A stretch of DNA of 21,252 bases from a virus, in the IMG/VR virus record IMGVR_UViG_3300029907_000366, positions 1 through 21,252 of that record; one strand, written 5' to 3'. Positions 13,872 to 20,948 of the stretch are shown here, in pieces. A program made the translations under genes and the position numbers. Every line of letters starts with the position of its first letter. Within the stretch, counting starts at the first letter, position 1. The notes beneath the pieces are model-generated. The model did no database searches and was not told the origin of the DNA. It worked only from the letters and a program-made list of their open reading frames with translations.

Positions 13872-14297
13872 ATGGTAAAGCGTTCGTTGCTCTTCGCACT
13901 TCTCTTTTTTGCAGCGTGCGGCGTATTTGCGCAGTCCACCGCGCGTGTCGTTTTTTACCGGCCTAAATATGCGGCCGTCTCAACGCACCTTGACAGTGCC
14001 TCGGTGTGGATTGATGGCGTCAAGGCGGTCATTATCGATCCGCGGCGACGTGCGGTTGCGGAGCTGCCGGAAGGTAAGCATGAGTTTCGTTCTAATTCGA
14101 AGTCGGATTTGATCGTTATCAACCTCGAGGCTGGCAAAACATATTACCTGCGCCAGGGCTACGGCTACCCCAGCGCCTGGATAAGGAATATCGTCACGCA
14201 GGTCGACGCGGATACTGGGGAAGCTCAAAGTCGGGATATGAAGCTTGTCGATCGCGCCAGCGTACTCGATCATCATTTGATTACCGAGCCGCGTTGA
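13872..14297 (+). CDS. Exported DUF2846-like protein (accessory gene 1)
   Basis: 141 residues from ATG 13872, GGAGGGG just upstream. A signal peptide is clear: MVKRSLLFALLFFAACGVFA, then Gln21. The FAAC segment could also act as a weak lipobox with Cys16 lipidated. The mature part follows the DUF2846 pattern: ARVVFYRPKY, SASVWIDGVKAVI, VAELPEGKHEF and INLEAGKTYYLRQGYG, a small beta domain found in envelope lipoproteins. It therefore acts in the periplasm or at a membrane, not in the virion. It has its own promoter and lies between tail genes, as do morons that alter the lysogen's surface. A role in blocking other phages is inference, from its partner gene and from known prophage lipoproteins. 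Confidence 0.75.
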   Translation: MVKRSLLFALLFFAACGVFAQSTARVVFYRPKYAAVSTHLDSASVWIDGVKAVIIDPRRRAVAELPEGKHEFRSNSKSDLIVINLEAGKTYYLRQGYGYPSAWIRNIVTQVDADTGEAQSRDMKLVDRASVLDHHLITEPR

Positions 14298-14303
14298 AAG
14301 CCG

Positions 14304-14312
14304 TGCTATACT
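14304..14312 (+). promoter_or_regulatory. Extended -10 promoter of accessory gene 2
   Basis: TG-C-TATACT lies just after the stop of accessory gene 1. The stretch 14300-14325 matches 13840-13866 at 23 of 26 aligned bases with one gap, so the two genes carry copies of the same promoter and leader. GCCG/CGGC arms flank the -10 box. Confidence 0.65.
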
Positions 14313-14331
14313 GGCGGCCTTGGAGTGCATT

Positions 14332-14667
14332 ATGAGCAACGGTTTCAAAATCTTCCTCGTCGTTACCGGCGTTCTGGCTGTGGGCATCGTGGCCGTTGGC
14401 GTGATGGCATCGCAGGCTGGCATCCAGGCTGACATGATTCCAGGGCTGCTTCTGATTTTGGCGGCTGCGGTTATCTACTTCCTGCCGACCCTCGTTGCGG
14501 GTGTCCGCGGGTGCAAGGCTGGCGCTGGCATCGTGATCGTCAACATCTTTCTCGGCTGGACGTTCATTGGCTGGGTCGTCGCTTTGGCCTGGGCTGCTGC
14601 TGGTGAACGGAAACTGCTGCCAGTATCAACGGATCCCTTGTTGCCGCAAATGGCCGGCAAAGCCTGA
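14332..14667 (+). CDS. Superinfection-immunity (T4 Imm-like) membrane protein (accessory gene 2)
   Basis: 111 residues from ATG 14332, with GGAG six bases upstream. Three membrane segments are visible at about 6-26, 36-57 and 64-89. The core IYFLPTLVAGVRG followed by VIVNIFLGWTFIGWVVALAW is the signature of the superinfection immunity family (Pfam PF14373, T4 Imm), in which GWT-x-IGW-x-x-AL-x-W is highly conserved. T4 Imm sits in the inner membrane and stops DNA of incoming related phages from entering. The polar C-terminal tail (about 90-111) would face the cytoplasm or periplasm. The gene has its own promoter and is followed directly by an intrinsic terminator, so it is likely expressed in the lysogen independently of the late genes. 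Confidence 0.85.
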   Translation: MSNGFKIFLVVTGVLAVGIVAVGVMASQAGIQADMIPGLLLILAAAVIYFLPTLVAGVRGCKAGAGIVIVNIFLGWTFIGWVVALAWAAAGERKLLPVSTDPLLPQMAGKA

Positions 14668-14688
14668 CTCTTTAAGAATTGAACTGAA

Positions 14689-14716
14689 GGGTCGCCTCCG
14701 GGCGGCCCTTTTTATT
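14689..14716 (+). terminator. Strong intrinsic terminator closing the accessory cassette
   Basis: GGGTCGCC (14689-14696), loop TCCG, GGCGGCCC (14701-14708), then TTTTTATT. Eight paired bases (one G-T) and a T run. It ends only nine bases before the start of the tail chaperone gene, so late transcription must pass it, by antitermination or by partial read-through. Confidence 0.9.
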
Positions 14717-14725
14717 GGAGAAAAC

Positions 14726-15154
14726 ATGTCCGATTCCCCGAAGTTCCTCTTCGAATTCGACGAACCGAATGAGAAGGCCAGCATCACTGTTGAAGGCCGC
14801 ACTTACCGCATCTTTTACGATCTCGACGCCATCGAAATGTTCTATCTCATCTTCGGCGTCAACCCTGCCATTGAGGGCGTCGGCCTGCAGCCCATGCGGC
14901 TCGCGGTCCTGCTCTGGTGTGGCCTGCTGCGCTATGAGCCTAAGATCGAGTCGGATTTCGTCAAGTCCTGGTTTACGCCGCGCAGCATGCGGGACCTGGC
15001 CGTGGGCACGTTTAAAGCGTGGTCTCTCTTTGTGCCGACTCCTGTGAAAGAGGCACCAAAACCAAACCCTCGGAAAGCCCGACGGGCGCGGCGTGGTGGC
15101 GGCACTCCCGCAGCATCGCGCGCTACCACCTCGGGCTCTCCCTCGTTGAATTAG
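14726..15154 (+). CDS. Tail assembly chaperone, first frame (lambda gpG-like)
   Basis: 142 residues from ATG 14726, with GGAG seven bases upstream. The N-terminal half FLFEFDEPNEKASITVEGRT, YRIFYDLDAIEMFYLIFGVN and LLWCGLLRYEPKIESDFVKS is the compact helical/beta pattern of gpG-like chaperones, which coat the tape measure before tube assembly. After about residue 105 the protein becomes a low-complexity Lys/Arg/Gly/Ser tail (PKPNPRKARRARRGGGT), as expected where the zero frame only continues past the frameshift site. The next reading frame carries the T part, so both a short and a fused product are likely. Confidence 0.8.
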   Translation: MSDSPKFLFEFDEPNEKASITVEGRTYRIFYDLDAIEMFYLIFGVNPAIEGVGLQPMRLAVLLWCGLLRYEPKIESDFVKSWFTPRSMRDLAVGTFKAWSLFVPTPVKEAPKPNPRKARRARRGGGTPAASRATTSGSPSLN

Positions 15155-15507
15155 GCCGGCTGTCTCTCAAGGATTTTCACGCTCTTTACGAATGCCACGC
15201 AAACGCGCGAGAGGATGAGGCTCGTCTCTTCGGCCACGTTATCTGCGCCGTAGTCAATGGCAGCTTCTATCGGCCTAAAGATGACGTTACACTCTCCGAT
15301 CTTGGCTTTGATGCTCCGGAAACCTCGGCGCAGGCCTCGACGGAGGGGGCAGCCGCGCGGGCCGATTTGGTTCGCATGTGGGCCATGGAAATGGTCGCCA
15401 ATCATCCAGCCAACTTGAAGCGGGAGAAGCTGAATGTCGATGAGCCTCAAGATGGATGGGCTGGAGCAGCTCCAGGGCAAGCTGAAGCTGATGAGGGAAG
15501 CGGCTGA
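15019..15507 (+). CDS. Tail assembly chaperone, frameshift extension (lambda gpT-like)
   Basis: This frame is -1 relative to the gpG-like gene and overlaps it by 136 bases. The T-specific part WWRHSRSIARYHLGLSLVEL, then GRLSLKDFHALYE and a helical end, is the usual T-domain pattern that recruits tube protein. It most likely has no own start; GTG 15019 is only the first possible codon. Shift at the A4 run 15058-15061 (CCA-AAA to AAA-ACC) would give a fusion of about 260 residues. A perfect X-XXY-YYZ heptamer in zero-frame phase is not present. The C-terminal end overlaps the gp10-like gene by 74 bases. Confidence 0.75.
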   Translation: MVSLCADSCERGTKTKPSESPTGAAWWRHSRSIARYHLGLSLVELGRLSLKDFHALYECHANAREDEARLFGHVICAVVNGSFYRPKDDVTLSDLGFDAPETSAQASTEGAAARADLVRMWAMEMVANHPANLKREKLNVDEPQDGWAGAAPGQAEADEGSG

Positions 15508-15928
15508 GGGTGAGGCCGCGCGCCAGGGTGTAACGGCCGGCGGCAATGTCATCCGCGATGCCATGCGCTCTGAAGCTCCGGTTCTCGATGAGAAGACGGC
15601 GCATAGCACGGCTCTTGAGCCGGGCGCGCTCAAGGCCGATATCTCCACGCGCGTGGAGAAAAACAAGGATGGGCTGATCACCGCTTTCATTGGTCCCGGC
15701 AAGCGCACCTCGCATGTCGCCCTGTGGGTGGAGCGGGGGCATCTGCTGGTCAAGGGTGGCCAGCTGCCTTGGACCAATGGCAAGCGTAAACGCAGCGGCG
15801 CAGGGCGCGCTGTAATGCATGTCCCCGCTCACCCGTTCCTGAGGCCGGCATATGACGGCAGCAGGCGAGCCGCGCTGCAGGAGTTTGCTGAAACGGCCTG
15901 GGCGGTATTGAGAAAGGCGGTAAGCTGA
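15434..15928 (+). CDS. HK97 gp10-like protein
   Basis: 164 residues from ATG 15434, with GGGAG seven bases upstream. The N-terminal MDGLEQLQGKLKLMREAAEG, the AGGNVIRDAMRSEAPVLDEK segment, a central DISTRVEKNKDGLITAFIGP strand and the end HPFLRPAYDGSRRAALQEFA match the HK97 gp10 family (Pfam PF04883), a head-tail joining or tail-completion protein. The usual place for this gene is between the head closure and tail terminator genes (about 12.75 kb here); in this phage it stands after the chaperones, right before the tape measure. Its stop overlaps the tape measure ATG (TGATG). Confidence 0.82.
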   Translation: MSMSLKMDGLEQLQGKLKLMREAAEGEAARQGVTAGGNVIRDAMRSEAPVLDEKTAHSTALEPGALKADISTRVEKNKDGLITAFIGPGKRTSHVALWVERGHLLVKGGQLPWTNGKRKRSGAGRAVMHVPAHPFLRPAYDGSRRAALQEFAETAWAVLRKAVS

Positions 15929-18177
15929 TGGGCACTGCTGTCATGGGTGCGGTAACCGCGCAGTTTGCCGCCGACTCGCGTAACTTTGATTCGCAGATCG
16001 CCAAGATACAGAAGGATCTGAAGGCGACCGGCGAAGCGGCCACGCAGGCAGCGGCGAAGGTCAAGCTGGGCGGCGATGTGGCCGACAAGGTCGCTGCGGC
16101 CCAGGCGAGGGCTATGGAGCGCGCCCGAGCCGCCTGGGACAGGGAGCTGGCGGCGCAGGACAAGCGCCTTGCGAAGGAGCAGCAGCTTGCTCGCGCCAAG
16201 GAACTGGCTGCGCTTAGGCAGGATATTGAAACTCGCGCAATTAAGGCGGCGGCGCTTGCCCAGGAAGAACTGAATGCCCAGCGCGAAATGGGCGAGAAGA
16301 TCAAGGGTGGCCTCGAGATGGCAGGCTTCGGCGGTCTGCTCGCCATCCCTGCAGCTATTGAGGGTTTGAAGGAGATGTTCAAGGGCACCATGGAGACCGG
16401 CGTCGAGATCGGTCACATGAATCAGCAGACCGGCATCTCGGTTGAAACGCTTTCTAAGCTCAAATTTGTTGCGAGTGAGAATGGTATCGAATTTGAGGCG
16501 CTGGCGAAGGGTTTCAAGAAGCTCTCTACTGAGGCCTATGAGGCCGGCAACGGTGGCCAGGCGGCGTTGAAGTCTTTTGCCGGGCTCGGCATCACCGAGG
16601 CTGATCTGGCTGCCAAGGGGAACGACCTGTACGCCGTGTTGGCGATGGTCTCTGACAAGTTCAAAGACATGCCGGATGGGATCCAGAAAAACGCGCTCGC
16701 AACGCAGCTCTTCGGCAAGGCCGGTCAAACGCTGATTCCGGTGATGAACGATCTGGCGGCGTCGATGGAGGAGGCTAAGTCGAAGGCCGCCGTCTATACG
16801 GAAGTGGACATCCAGAAGATGGAGCGGATGCATAAGGCCACCAAAGATCTTGCCGCTGAGTGGGAAAAACTGAAGGAAGTAGCCGTTTCTACTTTTGGCC
16901 CGGCACTCAGTGGCTATCTCGGTTTCGTAATGCAGCAGCAGGATGAAAGCAATCAAAAGTGGCATGAAATGCTTTCGACGATCCAGCAGATTCACTCTGA
17001 GCTTAGTGGTGCTTCGCGGATCGATCTTTCAACGCATTTCGTTCCCGGCGTGCCCTCCAGCCTCATGGACCTTCCCACCAAGCCGGTCAAGCCTGCCGGG
17101 GGCGGCGGTTCCGGATCTGATGATGCCATGACCATCAACCTCGCCAACCTGTTCAACCAGCAGGTGGAGGATCAAACCAAAAACGTTGACGCCAACCGCG
17201 CGCAATCCGCGAAGATCGCCGCCGATATGGCTGCAGGCGCCGCTGCCTGGCAAGCGTTCCTCGCCCAGCTGCAGTCGGCCCAGGGCGCATCGGCGCTCGC
17301 TGCCTTCGGGGGCTCCAGGGCTCCGAACGTTTCCCTTGCGCCGCAGAAAGCGGCTAGTTTCTTCGCTGAGGTCACTCAAGGCCTCGATGATTGGATCAAC
17401 AAGGTTACCGACGTGCGCAAGGAGATCGGCTCCCTGGCAAAGAGCGTCTTCGCCGATGTGAACAATGAGCTCGTCAAGCTGATGACTGGCAAGTATCACC
17501 GTGGCGACGCGGGCAAAATGCTTCAGGGCGTCGCCGGCAACTTCGCCAAGACTGGACTGCAGATGACGGAGGGCAGCCTGCTCAAGGCCTTCGGCATGGA
17601 TAAGAAGCTGGGCTCCAGGGGCAATCCGTCTCACGTCGTCGTCGACAACATGGGCGCGGGCATGGGCGGTCCGCCGTCGGGCACGCTTGGCAACCCTCTC
17701 GGTGCTTCCGGCGATTCGCCATGGGGCGCGGGCGGCTCCGATGCCGCGGCTGCGCTCAAGGGTGCCGGCGGCATCATCGGCAGCATGGGCGGCGTGGTCA
17801 GTGGCATCCTCGGCGCCTTCAGCGGCGGCGGCGTTCCCTCTGCGCCTATGAGCATGTTCAGCGGCATGATGGCCGATGGCGGCCTTATGAATACCGGCGG
17901 CTTCTACCTCACCAGCGAGCGCGGCCCGGAGCTGGTGCAGGTGGGCTCTACCAGCCGCATCAATAACAGCCGCGACACCGCCCGCATGATGGGCGGCGGC
18001 GGTGGCCGCGACGGCGCTTTCTATGACTTCAGCGGAGCCAACTTTGGCGGCGCATCGGCTGCCGAAATGAAGCAGTACCTCAACTCAGCCCTTACGCGTA
18101 TTCACGGCTCCGCGGTCCAAAGCTCAGCAATGCTTGAGCGTGAGCGTAAGCGTCGCACTCCCGGCCGCGGCATGTAG
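15928..18177 (+). CDS. Tape measure protein
   Basis: 749 residues from ATG 15928. Residues about 5-125 form long Ala/Lys/Glu-rich coiled coils (RARAAWDRELAAQDKRLAKE). A tape-measure core follows (MNQQTGISVETLSKLKFVAS, ALATQLFGKAGQTLIPVMND), and then a Gly-rich hydrophobic C-terminal region with the typical motif MADGGLMNTGGFYL and SERGPELVQVG. The protein sets tail length (about 1.5 angstrom per residue in known phages, so near 110 nm) and is thought to help DNA entry. A relatively short tape measure indicates a short to medium siphovirus tail. No lysozyme or peptidase domain is seen. The next gene is a fibre-like protein, not a distal tail protein. Confidence 0.93.
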   Translation: MGTAVMGAVTAQFAADSRNFDSQIAKIQKDLKATGEAATQAAAKVKLGGDVADKVAAAQARAMERARAAWDRELAAQDKRLAKEQQLARAKELAALRQDIETRAIKAAALAQEELNAQREMGEKIKGGLEMAGFGGLLAIPAAIEGLKEMFKGTMETGVEIGHMNQQTGISVETLSKLKFVASENGIEFEALAKGFKKLSTEAYEAGNGGQAALKSFAGLGITEADLAAKGNDLYAVLAMVSDKFKDMPDGIQKNALATQLFGKAGQTLIPVMNDLAASMEEAKSKAAVYTEVDIQKMERMHKATKDLAAEWEKLKEVAVSTFGPALSGYLGFVMQQQDESNQKWHEMLSTIQQIHSELSGASRIDLSTHFVPGVPSSLMDLPTKPVKPAGGGGSGSDDAMTINLANLFNQQVEDQTKNVDANRAQSAKIAADMAAGAAAWQAFLAQLQSAQGASALAAFGGSRAPNVSLAPQKAASFFAEVTQGLDDWINKVTDVRKEIGSLAKSVFADVNNELVKLMTGKYHRGDAGKMLQGVAGNFAKTGLQMTEGSLLKAFGMDKKLGSRGNPSHVVVDNMGAGMGGPPSGTLGNPLGASGDSPWGAGGSDAAAALKGAGGIIGSMGGVVSGILGAFSGGGVPSAPMSMFSGMMADGGLMNTGGFYLTSERGPELVQVGSTSRINNSRDTARMMGGGGGRDGAFYDFSGANFGGASAAEMKQYLNSALTRIHGSAVQSSAMLERERKRRTPGRGM

Positions 18178-18183
18178 CGCGGT

Positions 18184-18225
18184 TCACTGTGAACTACGAA
18201 CTATGAACTATGAACTGCGAACTCT
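18184..18225. repeat. Heptamer repeat array 7
   Basis: TCACTGT, then GAACTAC, GAACTAT, GAACTAT, GAACTGC, GAACTCT in phase, lying between the tape measure stop and the ribosome site of the fibre gene. It is the inverted counterpart of array 1 (264-291). Confidence 0.85.
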
Positions 18226-18247
18226 AACCTTCCATCCGGAGATCTCA

Positions 18248-20485
18248 ATGCGAATCCAAAACCTTCGCGCGGCCCTGGCCGTGCTCGCGGGGCTGTTTTT
18301 CTCTGTCGTTGCCGGCGCAACCGCGCAGGTTCCTGTGGGCTGGGTGCAGGTGTCCGCCACCAACCAGATGAATGGCGGCGCTCTGGTCGCCAGCGGCACA
18401 GTCAACTTCTATCCGGTGAACAATAGCATCCAGCCTCTCAGCCTGCGCGTCGCCGGGGGTACGGGTGCGGCGGCCACGGCCACCTTTGGCGTGGGCATCA
18501 TCTCGCAGACGCCCGGTTCCGGTTACAGTGGCTCGTGGACCTGCACGGTTGTGGGTGGAACCTATTCCTCGCTGGCCACCTGTACGGCCACGGTCTCGAG
18601 CGGTGGCCTGGTCTTCGCCATCCCCTATCAGGGCCAGTACACGGTTGCGCCTACGGGCATCACCTTCACCGGTGGCACCTATACCGCGGGCTCGCCGGCC
18701 AGCGCAGTTATCACGCTTGGGGTCAGCGGCACCACTGTCACGGCGGGCGGGTCTGGCTACGCGGGAACTATCGCCGTCTTCCCCAGTTGCACCACGCAGC
18801 CAACATCCACCGTTACGGTGTCGGGCGGCGCTGTCGTCGGCTTCACCGCATCCGGCGGCATTTGCCCCACCAGCTCCGTCGTCTCCATTCTTGGCAGCGG
18901 CCAGGTGGGGCCTGCGCCCTTCACGGCCACGGTCACAAACGGCGTATGGAGCATCCTTGTGCCGGACACGGTCTCCACGTTTCCCGCCAACCCCTGCTAC
19001 AACATCATCGTTGTCGACAACGCCAGCGGCCAGACTGACTCCGGCCCTGGCTATAGCTGTGTGCAGCCCGCCGGATCCGGCACGGCCGTGAGTGGCGGCG
19101 CGGACTGGTGCACCGCGCAAACCAGCACGGCCGGCGGGACGTGTAACTTTGATATCTACCCGCCCAATCTCTCGGCTAACGTCACCGTTCAGACAGGCCC
19201 CGTTGGGCCAACCGGCCCAACGGGGCCGACAGGTGCTACGGGCGCAGGGGGCAATGCGACGCTTACTTCCGGTTCTAGCGGCCAGCTTACGCAGGTTACC
19301 GGCAGCACCACATTCGCTGGCATCAGCGGTACCAGCGTCAGCGGTTCCGGCACCTCGCAAGTGGTCACCTACCCAGGCCAGGTGGCCGCTTATTCGGTGC
19401 AGGTCAACGGCGCGTCCTCAGCTGTGGCGCTGTCTAGCAATGGCGGAATCTATCAGAACATGGGCACTACGGCTAACGAGCAGACGCTGTGGGGTAGCCG
19501 TGTGGGCATAGCTATCCCTGTGCCTTACGTCATGCCCACCGGGACCGCTAAGAACATTGCTTTTGATGTGGTGCCGTTGGCGGGGGCGACGAACTTTAGC
19601 TCCAGCACGGGTGAGGCGTGGGTTGATATTTGCGACGGAGGTTTTTCCACGCCATGCAACCAGTCGGGCACTGTGAATTATGAAACCATCCGGCTGGGGA
19701 TACTGTCAACCGGGGATGGGTTCCTTTCATCTGAAGCGGGCGGCACTGGGACTATTCATAACCTTTTCCTTCAGAATAGCTTTGGCAATGTGATGATTGG
19801 CAGCGAGGGAACTACAGAACCGGCATGGCCACTGGTTGTAGCGGAGACGACGAATCCGGCCATTCAACTTACCGATGGGACTGGGACAAATTCCTGCTAT
19901 TTATCCAAAGTAAGTTCATCAAACGCATTTATCTCCGGCGCAGCAGCGAACGACCAGATTGATCGCTGCACGGGCGGGAACATGCTTTTCGGCAGTAACT
20001 CATCCACCCCCGGACCAACGCTGGAAATTACTCCTGGAGCACCGGGCACTGTAGAGTCGTTCGGTAATTTAATGGTGCTCGATCCTCACGGTCATGCTTC
20101 AGCGGAGACGCATGCCTCATCTGACTGCGTTAGCGGCGGCGGGATTACAACGGTCAATACTGGCGGCGCGGTGACAAGTACGGCGCTCAGCTGTCTTCCG
20201 GCTTACGCTTGGATTGATTCGATTGGCTACATCATCACCACAGCCATAACCACAGCTACGAGTTTCACGGTAGGGGATTCCGGATCGGCAACCCGCTACA
20301 GTTCATGCCAGTTCTCTGGCGGTGCTCAGTCAATGGCTCTGGGGGCGACGGGCGACTGTGATGCTGGTCAATACAAAATAGGTGGCACTGCTCTCCCGGT
20401 GCAGTTGACTTTCAACACGACTCCGGGGGCTGGGGTCGTGCGCATCATCGTTAAATATCACATTGGCGTGCCCCCCGCCAGCTAA
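18248..20485 (+). CDS. Collagen-like fibre protein with signal peptide
   Basis: 745 residues from ATG 18248, with GGAG six bases upstream. The first 26 residues, MRIQNLRAALAVLAGLFFSV then VAGATA, form a good signal peptide cleaved before Gln27; this is unusual for a tail fibre, since virions assemble in the cytoplasm. Residues 27-310 are Gly/Thr/Ser/Val-rich beta repeats (GTVNFYPVN, GGTYSSLATCTATVSSGGLV), then six Gly-X-Y triplets (317-335, GPVGPTGPTGPTGATG) mark a collagen-like trimer stalk. From about 340 come beta/adhesin-like sequence and a C-terminal domain at about 620-745 that looks like a receptor-binding tip. Beyond about 19.43 kb the codon use changes. It may be a receptor-binding protein or an exported host-type adhesin. 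Confidence 0.75.
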   Translation: MRIQNLRAALAVLAGLFFSVVAGATAQVPVGWVQVSATNQMNGGALVASGTVNFYPVNNSIQPLSLRVAGGTGAAATATFGVGIISQTPGSGYSGSWTCTVVGGTYSSLATCTATVSSGGLVFAIPYQGQYTVAPTGITFTGGTYTAGSPASAVITLGVSGTTVTAGGSGYAGTIAVFPSCTTQPTSTVTVSGGAVVGFTASGGICPTSSVVSILGSGQVGPAPFTATVTNGVWSILVPDTVSTFPANPCYNIIVVDNASGQTDSGPGYSCVQPAGSGTAVSGGADWCTAQTSTAGGTCNFDIYPPNLSANVTVQTGPVGPTGPTGPTGATGAGGNATLTSGSSGQLTQVTGSTTFAGISGTSVSGSGTSQVVTYPGQVAAYSVQVNGASSAVALSSNGGIYQNMGTTANEQTLWGSRVGIAIPVPYVMPTGTAKNIAFDVVPLAGATNFSSSTGEAWVDICDGGFSTPCNQSGTVNYETIRLGILSTGDGFLSSEAGGTGTIHNLFLQNSFGNVMIGSEGTTEPAWPLVVAETTNPAIQLTDGTGTNSCYLSKVSSSNAFISGAAANDQIDRCTGGNMLFGSNSSTPGPTLEITPGAPGTVESFGNLMVLDPHGHASAETHASSDCVSGGGITTVNTGGAVTSTALSCLPAYAWIDSIGYIITTAITTATSFTVGDSGSATRYSSCQFSGGAQSMALGATGDCDAGQYKIGGTALPVQLTFNTTPGAGVVRIIVKYHIGVPPAS
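19196..19227 (+). repeat. Perfect 14-bp inverted repeat in the collagen-like stretch
   Basis: GGCCCCGTTGGGCC (19196-19209) is fully complementary to GGCCCAACGGGGCC (19214-19227), with the four-base loop AACC. Alternating Gly (GGN) and Pro (CCN) codons favour such pairing, but a perfect 14-bp stem depends on the chosen synonymous and threonine codons. The RNA hairpin would be very stable. Confidence 0.85.
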
Positions 20486-20503
20486 CCATTGAAAGGAAAG
20501 TGA

Positions 20504-20893
20504 ATGAAAAAGTTGCTTGTAATTTTCGCACTCGTTTTGGCATGTGCCGCGCAGTCAGTCGCGCAGGATAACAACGTTCGCCACATCGACTTCACGCAAG
20601 TGCTGAACGGCCTTGACGGGAAACCTGTAATGGGTGGCGACGCAAAAAACCCGACGCAACTCACCCTCAGCGATGTTGCGATTACGGCTCTGGAGACGCC
20701 GCTGGAGGAAGATAGGGGGTTGACGGGGAAGGCGAAGTTTGAGCTGGACGACCTGGCTCGGCGTGTCTATCGCAATAAGAGTGCGGTGCTAAGTCCGGAA
20801 GATCAGACGCTTCTGAAAGATCGGATAGCCAGGCTCTATGGGCCGCTTGTGGTGGGCGTGGCCTGGCGGCTGATTGACCCGACCGTTAAATAG
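20504..20893 (+). CDS. Exported small protein with a phage-type core
   Basis: 129 residues from ATG 20504 with AAGGAAAG upstream. The N-terminal MKKLLVIFALVLACAAQSVA is a signal peptide with cleavage before Gln21. The mature part LTLSDVAITALETPLEEDRG, FELDDLARRVYRNKSA, LLKDRIARLYGPLVVGVAWR resembles small phage proteins that follow fibre genes (beta start with LDGKP, then helical). Such proteins are usually cytoplasmic, so the added signal peptide is the odd part. The pairing with the exported fibre protein just upstream suggests they are secreted together, but no function is established. Codon use is more AT-rich than in the head genes. Confidence 0.7.
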   Translation: MKKLLVIFALVLACAAQSVAQDNNVRHIDFTQVLNGLDGKPVMGGDAKNPTQLTLSDVAITALETPLEEDRGLTGKAKFELDDLARRVYRNKSAVLSPEDQTLLKDRIARLYGPLVVGVAWRLIDPTVK

Positions 20894-20948
20894 CTCAAAT
20901 TTTTACCTTCGGTACTCTCTTCGATTCGCATCGCGAAAGGGGTTTGTC

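Noticed and set aside
18245-19360. Open frame of 371 codons on the - strand opposite the fibre gene
   Set aside because: Low-complexity Arg/Gly/Ala shadow of the repetitive fibre codons.
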